From positions 806,001 through 870,000 of the forward strand of contig NZ_VFOO01000001.1 of NCBI RefSeq assembly GCF_006716115.1: a stretch of DNA of 64,000 bases, read 5' to 3'. A model generated the notes under the pieces. It searched no databases, was not told where the DNA came from, and saw nothing but the letters and a program-made list of their open reading frames with translations. This document shows positions 40,726 through 49,138 of this stretch, in pieces. The translations under genes and the position numbers were made by a program. Origin of the DNA: Subtercola boreus (GTDB lineage Bacteria; Actinomycetota; Actinomycetes; Actinomycetales; Microbacteriaceae). Numbering within the stretch: the first letter of the stretch is position 1; each line of letters begins with the position of its first letter.

Positions 40726-41541
40726 ATGACCGGCAGGAGCCCGCGCACCGACCAGCGTCGTGACAACCGCACCGACAACCGCCCCGACCAGCGCCCCCAC
40801 CTCGCCGTCGTCGAGGTGACGCGCTTCCGTCCGCGCGAGGCCGCCTACCACGCCTACGTCGACACCCTCAACTCGCGGGTGGTCGCCGAAGCGGAGGCGC
40901 TCGGCTTCCGGGTCACCCGCACCGGGGCCGCGGATGTCGGCACCGCCCAGCTGCTCGCGATCACCGACTCGGCCGATGCCGTCGTCATTATGGGTGGCGA
41001 GGACATCGCCCCCCGCTTCTACGCCGGCGCGGAGCGGTACCCCGGCCAGGGCCAGCACTTCGAGACGGCCGATGAAGGCCAGCTCGCGCTCGTGCGCCGG
41101 GCCTACACCCGTGGCACGCCCCTCCTCGGGATCTGCCGCGGCCACCAGATCATCAACGTCGCCTTCGGCGGCACCCTGCAGCAGGACATCGGCGACTATA
41201 CGATCCACAAGAACCTCGGTGCGCCGATCCCGCAGCTGATGGCCGGGCATCCGGTGCACCTCGACGCCGACAGTGTGCTGGCGCGCACTCTAGGATCTCA
41301 GCAGATCGTCGTGCAGAGCGCCCACCACCAGGCGATCGACAGAGTGGGCGGTGGACTTGCAGCCGTCGGCACGGCGCCCGATGGTTCTGTCGAGGCGGTC
41401 GAGCACGTGTCTGCGCCGATCACCGGCGTGCAGTTCCACCCTGAGGATCCGGGTGCGCCCGAGGGCCAGCTCGCTGCGTTGGTCGCCGGTCTCGCCGAGG
41501 TCGTGCGCGAGCGAACGGGATCCGTGCGCCTCAGCGCGTGA
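40726..41541 (+). CDS. Gamma-glutamyl-gamma-aminobutyrate hydrolase family protein (class I glutamine amidotransferase)
   Basis: A 271-residue peptidase C26 protein. The nucleophile C137 lies in GICRGHQIINVAFGG and the catalytic His in GVQFHPED; HHQAIDRVG is the PuuD-type marker. It may hydrolyse gamma-glutamyl amides such as those of putrescine breakdown. The first 25 residues are Arg/Asp/Asn-rich and poorly conserved. ATG 40726 has an aggagg ribosome site at 40713-40718. It is divergent from the arginase-family gene, which would fit polyamine metabolism, but that is inference. Confidence 0.9.
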   Translation: MTGRSPRTDQRRDNRTDNRPDQRPHLAVVEVTRFRPREAAYHAYVDTLNSRVVAEAEALGFRVTRTGAADVGTAQLLAITDSADAVVIMGGEDIAPRFYAGAERYPGQGQHFETADEGQLALVRRAYTRGTPLLGICRGHQIINVAFGGTLQQDIGDYTIHKNLGAPIPQLMAGHPVHLDADSVLARTLGSQQIVVQSAHHQAIDRVGGGLAAVGTAPDGSVEAVEHVSAPITGVQFHPEDPGAPEGQLAALVAGLAEVVRERTGSVRLSA

Positions 41542-41582
41542 CTCTCGCGGCGTCGAACCCGCGGCTGCGCCTCAGCGCGTGA
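41525..41582. repeat. 17-bp direct repeat spanning two converging stop codons
   Basis: TGCGCCTCAGCGCGTGA is found at 41525-41541 and 41566-41582. The first copy ends the amidotransferase gene; the second contains the minus-strand stop of the small membrane protein. Confidence 0.85.
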
Positions 41583-41748
41583 TCGAGCCGATCTGTCCGG
41601 TACCGGCCAGGAAGGCCGAGACGGGCGTACGGTTCGCCTTGTCGTGGTCGGCCTCGCGGGAGATGCGCCCGACCATGAGGGCGACGGGCAGCGAGACGAC
41701 CAGCCAGGCGATGAGCACGACGGCTGTGACGATGATGACGGAAACCAT
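41572..41748 (-). CDS. Small single-pass membrane protein (58 aa), function unknown
   Basis: ATG 41748 has an AAGGAG ribosome site eight bases upstream. One membrane helix (about residues 3-24) is followed by a basic, polar tail (READHDKANRTPV...). No motif is recognised. A longer frame starting at 41823 has no ribosome site and an Arg-rich non-conserved beginning. The gap 41749-41953 upstream shows no other gene. Confidence 0.65.
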   Translation of the reverse strand: MVSVIIVTAVVLIAWLVVSLPVALMVGRISREADHDKANRTPVSAFLAGTGQIGSITR

Positions 41749-41953
41749 TTCGTACTCCTTACAGGTCGATCTATGGATGAGATCCCTGCGGCGAACGAAC
41801 AGTCTGACCCGACGCTGGGACATGTGGTACGTCTCTCAATCTAGGGCCTCGGATCCGCGTGTTGCCGCGACCTCCACCATTTCGCCCGGCGTGTCGCGGA
41901 ATCGTCGGGCAGGATTGTCAGATCGCGTTCCGATGACCCCAAACGGGGGGCAA

Positions 41954-43048
41954 TCAGGCGCAGTCCCCGACCTGAAGCTCCGTCGACGGGCGGTCCGCTT
42001 CATCCGGAGACACGGCGCGGTAGTTGCCCAGGACGACGATCTCCCACCGCCCGGGGGCGATGTCGGCTGACGTCGAAACAGGGTAGAAGGCGGTGTTGCC
42101 GTGCATCACGATGTGCGCAGTGCCCGATTCGTCGGCTCGTCCGTAGCCGGCGAACCCGTAGCTCTGGACACCGTCCGTCTGCCGGGACTTCACGACGACG
42201 TACTCGCCGGAAACAAGTCCCGTCAGCTCCACCGGCAGCCCGACCGCTTCACCGACGAGATCAACCGACGTTATGCACGCCGGGGCGGTGACTGTTACGA
42301 GGTTCTCCGGCAGATAGACGATCGGGAGCGGTTCGCTCAGGGCAATGGCCTCCGCGAACCCCGCTGTCGACGAATCAGACTCGGGCCCGCCGGCAGGGTC
42401 GACGCGAACATACGTGCCGAGAACGAAGCCGCTCTCGAGGCTGTCGGTGAAGTTCTCGGGAAAGGCGTCCGGAATCCAGCTGACCGTCGCACCGCCCTCG
42501 GCGTCAGTCGTGAACGCGATCGGTGAGCTGAAGGCAGAGAAGTAGCCGTCGGGGGTCTTCGACTCCCCCCGGTAGCGCGCATCGGTGCTCACCGAATAGT
42601 CGGTGTTCGGTGTGAGCCCCGAGACATCCGCTGTCAGTCCGTCACCCCAGCTCGGCGCCGTGAAGGTCGTGGTCGTCGCCACGGACACGGTCGGGACGGC
42701 AGGCTCGGGCGCCACAGGCGGAACAGATGCGGTCGCCGTCGGCATGGCCGTGACGGTGGGCGTCGGTGTCGTTGTAGCGGTGGGAGTCGGAGTGGCGACG
42801 GGAAAGACCTGCGGACCGAAACCCAGGGCCAGTGCACCGCCGGCAGCGCCGATTCCGAGGACGAGCAGCCCTGCCACGATCACCGCGCCCAACCGGAAGC
42901 GCCTCCGCGGTACCGGTGTCGCCTCGGGCAACACTCCTGGCAGCTCTGCAGACTGTTCGGCGCGGGGCCCTGCTGCCGCAAGCACATTCGCGGTCATCCT
43001 GGCGACCAGATCGTCCAGTTCATCACCGCCCGGAGGCTCATTCCTCAT
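41954..43048 (-). CDS. Membrane protein with secreted C-terminal domain, probable ECF sigma partner
   Basis: A 364-residue protein with a cytoplasmic N terminus of about 50 residues, one membrane helix (about 53-75), a Thr/Pro/Ala-rich wall linker (85-120) and an extracytoplasmic beta-rich domain of about 240 residues with LTPNTDYSVSTDARY, resembling a fibronectin/Ig-like fold. It overlaps the sigma factor gene by 11 bases, so it is probably the anti-sigma or sensory partner, although no zinc anti-sigma motif is present in its N terminus. The family is not recognised. Confidence 0.72.
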   Translation of the reverse strand: MRNEPPGGDELDDLVARMTANVLAAAGPRAEQSAELPGVLPEATPVPRRRFRLGAVIVAGLLVLGIGAAGGALALGFGPQVFPVATPTPTATTTPTPTVTAMPTATASVPPVAPEPAVPTVSVATTTTFTAPSWGDGLTADVSGLTPNTDYSVSTDARYRGESKTPDGYFSAFSSPIAFTTDAEGGATVSWIPDAFPENFTDSLESGFVLGTYVRVDPAGGPESDSSTAGFAEAIALSEPLPIVYLPENLVTVTAPACITSVDLVGEAVGLPVELTGLVSGEYVVVKSRQTDGVQSYGFAGYGRADESGTAHIVMHGNTAFYPVSTSADIAPGRWEIVVLGNYRAVSPDEADRPSTELQVGDCA

Positions 43049-43577
43049 TGTCGGTCACCGCCTTCCGAAGTCTGCCCCGAGATCGCGACACTCGCTGTCG
43101 AACGGCGCCCACACTCAGACCGAGTTCCTCGGCGGCCTCGGCGTAGCTCCGGCCCTCCAGGAGGCAGAGTTCGGTCACGCGTCGGTCGAGGGGGGTCAGC
43201 TGTGCGATCTCCTCCCGCACCCAGCGCAGTCGTTCGCGAGCCGCCCCGTCGTGGTCGGTGACCAAGAGGTCGTCCGGCAGTTCCTCGGTCGAATGGCGGT
43301 AGCGGGACCGGTTCAGGTTCATCGAGAGGTACCGGCAGGTCGCAAGAAGCCACGGCAGCAGCGAGTCATCCACCAGGTCGATGGTCTCCGCCTTTCGCCA
43401 ACAGGTCAGGAACGTGTCCTGAACGACCTCTTCCGCGTCGGCAGCGCTCCCGACCAGCGCCCAGGCATACCGGGTCACCGGTCGTGCGTGGCGCGCGAGA
43501 ATGGCCGCCAGCGAGCCGCGGTCGCCTGCGACCGAACCCGCGAGCAGCTCGCGGTCCGAAACATCCACCCCGGTCAT
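43038..43577 (-). CDS. ECF-type RNA polymerase sigma factor
   Basis: A 179-residue sigma-70 group IV protein. Region 2 (YAWALVGSAADAEEVVQDTFLTCW) and region 4 (RSYAEAAEELGLSVGAVRQRVSRSRGRLR) are plain. It is distinct from the SigH-type factor at 8104. ATG 43577 has a G-rich ribosome site; an upstream frame extension has none. The next gene overlaps by 11 bases, giving a sigma/membrane-partner operon. The promoter must lie in the 244-base divergent gap 43578-43821. Confidence 0.93.
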   Translation of the reverse strand: MTGVDVSDRELLAGSVAGDRGSLAAILARHARPVTRYAWALVGSAADAEEVVQDTFLTCWRKAETIDLVDDSLLPWLLATCRYLSMNLNRSRYRHSTEELPDDLLVTDHDGAARERLRWVREEIAQLTPLDRRVTELCLLEGRSYAEAAEELGLSVGAVRQRVSRSRGRLRKAVTDNEE

Positions 43578-43770
43578 CCGTGCACCCCCCTCATACCAAG
43601 GATGTCCGAGCATCGCAGATAATCACATCTCTGCCGAAATGGATGTCGATTGCCGTCCCGTCCGTACCCGCGTCACGAGCCCTCTACGGGGATGCCGAGC
43701 GGATGGCTACGCTCGTCGCCCCGTGACCCTGTTGCTGAGGACTCTCTCGCGCTACGGTGGACACAGCCTC

Positions 43771-43787
43771 TTCTACGCCGCGTAGAA
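43771..43787. promoter_or_regulatory. 17-bp dyad, candidate operator before the secreted protein gene
   Basis: TTCTACG-CCG-CGTAGAA has two perfect seven-base half sites. It is 35 bases before the ATG at 43822. Nothing else is recognised in the 244-base gap 43578-43821. Confidence 0.5.
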
Positions 43788-43821
43788 ACAGTCTGGTGAG
43801 GCCGACGGAAGAGAAGTCGAC

Positions 43822-44385
43822 ATGCGCTACGGACGCAGACAGGCGCTCGTCCTCGGAGCGGGCATCCTCCTCGCCGCGGGCGCGCTGAGTGTGGTCGGCT
43901 CGGCTGCACAGCCGGGCGCTGGCGCGCGCGCCGTGGATGATTCGACCCCCGCGTCTCTGGCCTCGACCTCCACGGCCGCCGTCACGGCCGCCGTCTCAAC
44001 CGGTGCCGCCTCAACAGCCGCCGCCTCCGATCCCGCCGACTGCGCCATCGTGCCGCCCTACGACGGGCCCGACGCGGCCACACGGACCTCTGGCCCGCTG
44101 ATCCCGGAATGCCAGGTGCTCGGCGACGCGCCGGCTGCCGAGACCACCGCACCGTCGCGAGCCCGGCTGATGACGCTCGGTGAGGCCGACGAACTCCTCA
44201 GCACGGGCGTGATCGGCATCGTGCCCAGCTCCACGCCCGTCTGGGTGCTCACCGTCCACGCGCCGATGGCGACCTTCGGCTCTCCACTGACTGCCCCGGT
44301 CACCTTCCCGGTCTACAGCTACGTCTTCAACGCCCACACCGGCTGGACCTACACGTTCGGCATCGGCTCGAACGCCCTCGGTTAG
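43822..44385 (+). CDS. Exported protein of unknown function
   Basis: A 187-residue protein with a Sec-type signal peptide (MRYGRRQALVLGAGILLAAGA, cleavage near residues 25-35). An Ala/Thr/Ser-rich linker leads to a small C-terminal region with two cysteines (DCAIVPP, PECQVLG) that may form a disulfide. No family is recognised. A [18 protein letters not shown] site precedes the ATG. It faces the LysM lipoprotein gene, 18 bases apart. Confidence 0.7.
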   Translation: MRYGRRQALVLGAGILLAAGALSVVGSAAQPGAGARAVDDSTPASLASTSTAAVTAAVSTGAASTAAASDPADCAIVPPYDGPDAATRTSGPLIPECQVLGDAPAAETTAPSRARLMTLGEADELLSTGVIGIVPSSTPVWVLTVHAPMATFGSPLTAPVTFPVYSYVFNAHTGWTYTFGIGSNALG

Positions 44386-44403
44386 CACCCGCGACCGCCG
44401 CTC

Positions 44404-44907
44404 TCAGCATCCCTGCTGTTCGGTGTCGACAGGCCACCGGATGTCGAGCACATCGCCGGGCTGCACGTTCAGCGGATCCGAGCAGGGAAAGTTCACCCGC
44501 ACGACGTCCGCGACCTGCAGGTTGAATCGGGAAGCGATCGCAAGCACCTGGTCTTCCTTCACGACGGTGTACCGGTACTCGTAGTCGTTGAGCTTCTGCA
44601 CCTTCCCCACCGCGTAGGACTGCGGGCCCGTGTCCTCGACCTCCGGTGTGCTCGGGGTGTTCCCGCCGTCTGTCTGGCCTCCCATCGCGTTGGGCGGGGT
44701 CGGAGGCGGCGGCGGAGGAGGGGGTTCCGGGGCGAGGGTCGCCGTCGGTCTCGGGGTCGGCGTGGGCGTGGGAGTCGGAGTCGGAGTCACCGTGACGGTG
44801 ATGGTCTGCGTCGGAGCCGGACTCAACTTCATCTCTGTCGTGCATCCCGACAGCATCACCGCGACGGCGACGGCCGGAACGACGAGACGCCAAGGGGATC
44901 GGAGCAC
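44404..44907 (-). CDS. LysM-domain lipoprotein
   Basis: A 167-residue exported protein. The signal peptide ends in the lipobox LSGC, so it should be lipid-anchored outside the membrane. A Thr-Pro repeat linker (about 35-75) leads to a C-terminal LysM-like domain (YRYTVVKEDQVLAIASRFNLQVADVV ... LNVQPGDVLDI, described by its ends) that likely binds peptidoglycan. It is a lone gene next to tRNA-Arg. The gap 44908-45004 shows nothing recognisable. Confidence 0.85.
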   Translation of the reverse strand: MLRSPWRLVVPAVAVAVMLSGCTTEMKLSPAPTQTITVTVTPTPTPTPTPTPRPTATLAPEPPPPPPPPTPPNAMGGQTDGGNTPSTPEVEDTGPQSYAVGKVQKLNDYEYRYTVVKEDQVLAIASRFNLQVADVVRVNFPCSDPLNVQPGDVLDIRWPVDTEQQGC

Positions 44908-45004
44908 CCCTCCATACTCTCCCGGTCGCAGGTGTCACGCAGTCCTCATTTGCAAGGACAACAGCAGAAACGCTGCAGCGCGAGGGTCGCGACCCGGAAA
45001 CAGC

Positions 45005-45046
45005 GGAAGCCCAGAACCCGCGCGATGCGCGTCGTTCCGGGCTTCC
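45005..45046 (-). terminator. Hairpin terminator of tRNA-Arg
   Basis: Arms 45005-45017 and 45034-45046 pair over 13 bases with one G-U pair, starting six bases after the tRNA 3' end. On the minus strand it is followed by a short T-containing run. Confidence 0.6.
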
Positions 45047-45051
45047 AGCAG

Positions 45052-45126
45052 TGGTGGCCCCAGGCAGATTCGAACTGCCGCCCCTGCCTCCGGAGGGCAG
45101 TGCTCTATCCCCTGAGCTATGGGGCC
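45052..45126 (-). tRNA. tRNA-Arg, anticodon CCG
   Basis: The minus strand folds into a full cloverleaf of 75 bases. The acceptor GGCCCCA pairs with TGGGGCC, the D arm is GCTC/GAGC, the anticodon stem CTGCC/GGCAG has the loop CTCCGGA with anticodon CCG, and the T stem GGCAG/CTGCC has the loop TTCGAAT. The 3' CCA is encoded. It reads CGG arginine codons. Confidence 0.97.
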
Positions 45127-45141
45127 AGGAGTGCGGAGAAC

Positions 45142-45147
45142 AGACTA
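45142..45147 (-). promoter_or_regulatory. -10 box of tRNA-Arg
   Basis: On the minus strand TAGTCT (45147-45142) lies 15 bases before the tRNA 5' end. The -35 match is poor. Confidence 0.4.
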
Positions 45148-45205
45148 TCACCGGCCGGAGGGCGCTCGTGCAGGGCACCCTTCCGAACATGGCAGGATCG
45201 ACGGT

Positions 45206-46000
45206 ATGAAGCGAACGGTCAGCGCCCACATCGTCTGCGATCTCGACGCCCCCGCGAACCTCGTGTTCTCGATTGCCACGGCAGCGAACGTGAAGCTGGG
45301 ATCGGAGACGGTCGAGTATGTCTGGAACGGGCATCCGATCACCCCCGTCGACATCCTCGACGTGCACGGAACCCGGTTGCACGAGTTCGACGCCGAGGCC
45401 GGTCGGTTGACGCTCAACTACTGGGCCGTGGTCGAGGGCAGTTCGGCCCAGGCGCCGGTGACGAAGAACGACCTGATCACCTACCTCCGGCCGAGCCGGT
45501 ACTGCGAGTCCGACACGCTGCTGCCGACGGCGCGAAGCGAGTTCGCAGGGCTCCAGGGGCGGATGCTGCTCGACAGTGTGAGCTCGTGGGTGGGGGAGAA
45601 GCTCAGCTACGTTCCGGGTTCGAGCCTCCCGACCGACGGCGCGATTCAGACCCTGCTCAGCCGGCGTGGCGTCTGCCGCGACTACGCGCACCTCGTGATC
45701 ACGCTGCTGCGCGGCCTCGACATCCCCGCCCGGCTGGTGTCGGTGTACGCGCCGGGGCTCAGCCCGATGGACTTCCATGCCGTGGCCGAGGCGTTCGTCG
45801 ACGGCGAGTGGTTCATCGTCGACGCGACGGCTCTGGCCCCGCGGCAGAGCCTGGTGCGCATCGCGACGGGCCGGGATGCCGCCGACACGGCCTTCCTCAC
45901 CAACCACGGCGGCTGGCTGAGGCTGAACGAGCTCGAAGTGACGGCGACGGCGGATGCCCTGCCCACCGATGACACCCGGGAGCTCGTGCAGCTGCACTAG
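45206..46000 (+). CDS. Transglutaminase-like cysteine protease family protein
   Basis: A 264-residue protein. The transglutaminase core carries Cys157 in [10 protein letters not shown], the His in DFHAVAEAF and the Asp in WFIVDAT, the complete triad. The first 100 residues form the beta-rich N-terminal region typical of bacterial members. No signal peptide is present, so it acts in the cytoplasm, on unknown peptides. ATG 45206 is supported by a weak ribosome site. It lies between tRNA-Arg and argS. Confidence 0.88.
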   Translation: MKRTVSAHIVCDLDAPANLVFSIATAANVKLGSETVEYVWNGHPITPVDILDVHGTRLHEFDAEAGRLTLNYWAVVEGSSAQAPVTKNDLITYLRPSRYCESDTLLPTARSEFAGLQGRMLLDSVSSWVGEKLSYVPGSSLPTDGAIQTLLSRRGVCRDYAHLVITLLRGLDIPARLVSVYAPGLSPMDFHAVAEAFVDGEWFIVDATALAPRQSLVRIATGRDAADTAFLTNHGGWLRLNELEVTATADALPTDDTRELVQLH

Positions 46001-46033
46001 CAGAGCCGCGATCCGGGTGTATGCACACCCGGA

Positions 46034-46039
46034 TAGACT
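46034..46039 (+). promoter_or_regulatory. -10 box of argS
   Basis: TAGACT lies eight bases before GTG 46048 and downstream of the alternative ATG 46021, supporting the later start. Confidence 0.45.
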
Positions 46040-46047
46040 TGGTGCCC

Positions 46048-47709
46048 GTGACTCCCGAAGACCTCTCCAGCGTTCTGTTCGACATCGTGACCGCCCGGCT
46101 CGCCGAGCGCGGCTCCGACGTGACGATCACGATGGGCGACGTTCTGCTGGAGCGCCCGCGCAACCGCGACCACGGCGACTGGACGTCGAACATCGCCATG
46201 AAGCTCGCCAAGCGCGTCGGCAGCAACCCCCGCGCCTTCGCCGAGGAACTCCGCCCTGCAATCGAGAGCATCGAAGGCATCAGAGCGGTGGATGTCGCGG
46301 GGCCGGGCTTCATCAACATCACGTTCGACACCGCCGCGGCCGGTGAGGTGGTGCGCAGCATCCTGAACCAGGGTGACGCCTACGGTCACACGAAGGTGCT
46401 CGAGGGGCTGAGAGTCAACATGGAGTTCGTCTCGGCGAACCCGACCGGGCCGCTGCACCTCGGCCACACGCGCTGGGCGGCGCTCGGCGACGCGATCGCA
46501 CGGGTGCTCACCGCCTCAGGCGCGAAGGTCACGACCGAGTACTACATCAACGATGCCGGCAACCAGATGGACAACTTCGGTGCCTCGATCCTCGCGGCCG
46601 CCAAGGGCGAGCCGACACCGGAGAACGGCTACCCGGGGGCGTACATCCAGTCGCTCGCGGCGCACGTGCTCGAGAAGGCCCCCGACCTGCTGTCCCTGCC
46701 GCACGATGATGCGGTCGCCGTCGCCCGCGACCTCGGCTACCTGCAGCAGCTCGAGGAGATCAAGACGTCGCTCGAGAACTTCAATGTGCACTTCGACGTC
46801 TACTTCTCCGAGCGCAGCCTGCACGCGCCTGATCCCCAGACCGGCAGGAGCCTGATCGACGACGCTGCCGTGCGCCTGGCCGAGCAGGGCCACGTCTACG
46901 AGAAGGACGACGCCGTCTGGGTGCGCACGACCGACTTCGGCGACGACAAAGACCGCGTGCTCACCCGCGGCAACGGCATCACGACCTACTTCGCGGCCGA
47001 CGCGGCTTACTACCTCAACAAGAAGGATCGCGGTTTCACCGAGAAGATCTACCTTCTGGGCGCCGACCACCACGGCTACGTGGGGCGCCTGAAGGCGCTC
47101 GCGGCTGCCGCGGGAGACGACCCCGACGTCAACATCACGGTGCTGATCGGCCAGCTCGTGAACCTGAACGGCGCGAAACTGTCGAAGCGCGCGGGCAACA
47201 TCGTCGAGCTCGACGACCTGCTCAACTGGGTGGGTGCGGATGCCCTGCGGTACTCGCTCGCCCGGTATCCGGCCGACTCACCGCTCTCCCTCGACGGTGA
47301 GAAGCTCCGTGAGCGCACGAACGACAACCCGGTGTTTTACGTGCAGTACGCGCACTCGCGCACCCGCTCGGTGGCGAAGAACGCGGAAGCGGCGGGTGTC
47401 GACCGCAGCGCGTTCGAACCGGGCCTGCTCACCCACGAGACCGAGACCGAGCTGCTCGGGTCGTTGCAGGAGCTGCCGCGCATCGTCGCGCAGTCGGCCG
47501 AACTCCGTGAGCCGCACCGTGTCGCCCGGTACCTCGAAGAGGTCGCGGGCCACTATCACCGCTGGTACGCGAGCTGTCGCGTGCTGCCGCTCGGCGACGA
47601 GCCGGTCACCGACCTGCACCGCACCCGGCTGTGGCTGAACGACGCCACCGGCCAGGTGATCCGCAACGGGCTCGCCCTGCTCGGCGTCTCGGCGCCCGAC
47701 CGGATGTAG
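46048..47709 (+). CDS. argS: Arginyl-tRNA synthetase
   Basis: A 553-residue class I aminoacyl-tRNA synthetase. The HIGH-type motif is in [15 protein letters not shown] and the KMSKS-type motif in [11 protein letters not shown]; the C-terminal anticodon-binding part contains [13 protein letters not shown] and HYHRWY. GTG 46048 matches the usual N terminus ([13 protein letters not shown]) and follows a -10 box; ATG 46021 would add nine residues. Its tRNA-Arg(CCG) partner is about 0.9 kb upstream. It begins the argS-to-thrB region typical of actinobacteria. Confidence 0.97.
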   Translation: MTPEDLSSVLFDIVTARLAERGSDVTITMGDVLLERPRNRDHGDWTSNIAMKLAKRVGSNPRAFAEELRPAIESIEGIRAVDVAGPGFINITFDTAAAGEVVRSILNQGDAYGHTKVLEGLRVNMEFVSANPTGPLHLGHTRWAALGDAIARVLTASGAKVTTEYYINDAGNQMDNFGASILAAAKGEPTPENGYPGAYIQSLAAHVLEKAPDLLSLPHDDAVAVARDLGYLQQLEEIKTSLENFNVHFDVYFSERSLHAPDPQTGRSLIDDAAVRLAEQGHVYEKDDAVWVRTTDFGDDKDRVLTRGNGITTYFAADAAYYLNKKDRGFTEKIYLLGADHHGYVGRLKALAAAAGDDPDVNITVLIGQLVNLNGAKLSKRAGNIVELDDLLNWVGADALRYSLARYPADSPLSLDGEKLRERTNDNPVFYVQYAHSRTRSVAKNAEAAGVDRSAFEPGLLTHETETELLGSLQELPRIVAQSAELREPHRVARYLEEVAGHYHRWYASCRVLPLGDEPVTDLHRTRLWLNDATGQVIRNGLALLGVSAPDRM

Positions 47710-47718
47710 CGGCCCGCC

Positions 47719-48540
47719 GTGAGCGAGACACCCGTGAGTGGACCTTCTGTGAGTGGCTCGTCTGCGAGCGGGGCGCCTGCCGGAACGTCCCGGGCGCGCC
47801 CGTCCCTGGGGCGTCGTACGAAGGTCATCATCGGTGTCGCGGCAGCTGTCGTGCTGCTGGTGATCGCCGTGGTGGTGGCGGATGTCGCGCTGCGGTCGTA
47901 CGCCGAGGGAAAGGTGCGGGACACCATCCTGCAGAACCTGCCCGGAGACGTCACGGGCGATGTCTCGGTCACGATCGGCGGCACATCCTTCCTGCAGCAG
48001 TACCTCGCGGGACGTTTCGACGACGTCACCCTGTCCTCGACGAACCTGTCGGTGGGCGGAGTGCCGGTGGCTGCGGCAACGGTCGAGGCGCACGGCGTGC
48101 CGACGGACCAGACCAAGCCGGTCTCCCGGGCATCCGCCAGCCTGACGCTGTCGCAGGATGCCGTGAACTCGTTCCTCACGGTGCCCGGGTCGGACCAGAT
48201 CGTGCTGGGTGACGGCACGGTCGGCTACGCGGGTTCGTTCGAGGTGCTCGGACTGACCTTCGGCTACGACGCGACGGCGACGGCCGCTCCGAGCGGGCCG
48301 GATGTTCTGCTCACCCCGACCGGGGCGACCCTGTCTGCGGGGTCGGCGTCCATCGATGTCGGGGGTGCCCTCAAGTCGATCGTCTCGAAGCCCGTGCCGA
48401 TCTGTGTGGCGAAGTACCTTCCCGAGCGGGTGCAGCTCACGTCGATCACCCCGGCGTCCGGCGCGGTGACGGTGACCGCCGAGGCAACCGGCCTGCTGCT
48501 CTCGGCCGACGCCCTGAGGACCACCGGCGCCTGCGCCTAG
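47719..48540 (+). CDS. DUF2993 (LmeA-like) lipid-binding membrane-anchored protein
   Basis: A 273-residue protein. A Ser/Pro/Gly-rich N terminus with SGPSVSGSSASG repeats is followed by one membrane helix (about 36-58), then a DUF2993 domain outside (VRDTILQNLPGDVTGDVSV, GRFDDVTLSSTNLSVGGVP). The mycobacterial LmeA of this family binds phosphoinositides and helps lipomannan growth, so a cell-envelope lipid role is likely. It begins nine bases after argS. Confidence 0.85.
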   Translation: MSETPVSGPSVSGSSASGAPAGTSRARPSLGRRTKVIIGVAAAVVLLVIAVVVADVALRSYAEGKVRDTILQNLPGDVTGDVSVTIGGTSFLQQYLAGRFDDVTLSSTNLSVGGVPVAAATVEAHGVPTDQTKPVSRASASLTLSQDAVNSFLTVPGSDQIVLGDGTVGYAGSFEVLGLTFGYDATATAAPSGPDVLLTPTGATLSAGSASIDVGGALKSIVSKPVPICVAKYLPERVQLTSITPASGAVTVTAEATGLLLSADALRTTGACA

Positions 48541-48590
48541 CTTGTGGGCGGGGCGGGGCGGGGCGAGCCGGGGCGGGCCGGGCCCGCGGG

Positions 48591-48980
48591 TCAGCCGGCC
48601 TTGGGGGCGTCGTCGATCTTGGTGTCGATGTGGAAGTCGGTGCCGTGCACGTCGCTGATGGTGGTCTGCGAGTCATAGATGGCGGAGGGGTCGTCTTCGG
48701 CGCTGAAATCGCAGTGCACGACCTTGCCCTCGACGACGTCGATGGGATCGTCGCCGCAGTCGACGATCGGGCGGGGCACCTTCAACTGCTCGACGACGGC
48801 GTCGCCCACCTGTTTCGCGAAGTCGTCGGCGCTGATCGTGGGCGTGGAGTTCACCGCGAAGGAACACCCGGTGAGCGTCGCGGGGACGACGAACGCCCCG
48901 ATGACCAGGCCGAGCAGGAGGCGGGGGGCAGAGCGGGGTGCAGGACGTGATGCAGGGCGGGATGTTCGCAGGATCGACAT
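48591..48980 (-). CDS. DUF4333 lipoprotein
   Basis: A 129-residue exported protein. An Arg/Ser/Pro-rich start leads to a hydrophobic stretch and the lipobox LTGC near residue 34, so it is probably a lipoprotein. The mature part has the DUF4333 pattern with a cysteine pair (VDCGDDPIDVVEGKVVHC). The function is unknown. ATG 48980 lies six bases after a TATACT box, so it is leaderless. The 50-base gap to the DUF2993 gene is a G-rich run. Confidence 0.82.
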   Translation of the reverse strand: MSILRTSRPASRPAPRSAPRLLLGLVIGAFVVPATLTGCSFAVNSTPTISADDFAKQVGDAVVEQLKVPRPIVDCGDDPIDVVEGKVVHCDFSAEDDPSAIYDSQTTISDVHGTDFHIDTKIDDAPKAG

Positions 48981-48986
48981 ATCCTC

Positions 48987-48992
48987 AGTATA
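48987..48992 (-). promoter_or_regulatory. -10 box of the DUF4333 gene, leaderless type
   Basis: On the minus strand TATACT (48992-48987) is followed by six bases and the ATG at 48980. It is one of the best -10 matches in the window. Confidence 0.6.
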
Positions 48993-49138
48993 GAGGAATG
49001 CTCGGTTCGAGGGAAGTGTCGCCCGAAGCCTGGGAGCCGACGTCGTCCCGCCGCGTCCGATAGAATTTCGGCTGACCCTCCGCCTGTCCCGAGCATCCAG
49101 CGACGACGTGCGCTGCCCGAATCGCTGAAAGTGCCCCG

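Noticed and set aside
44660-44830. Frame opposite the LysM lipoprotein with a GVGVGV repeat
   Set aside because: It is the complement of the Thr-Pro/Pro-rich linker codons of the lipoprotein and has no independent signals.
49000-49138. Lysine riboswitch upstream of lysA
   Set aside because: No L-box elements can be found and the leader is short; a TAGAAT -10 candidate near 49061 is enough.
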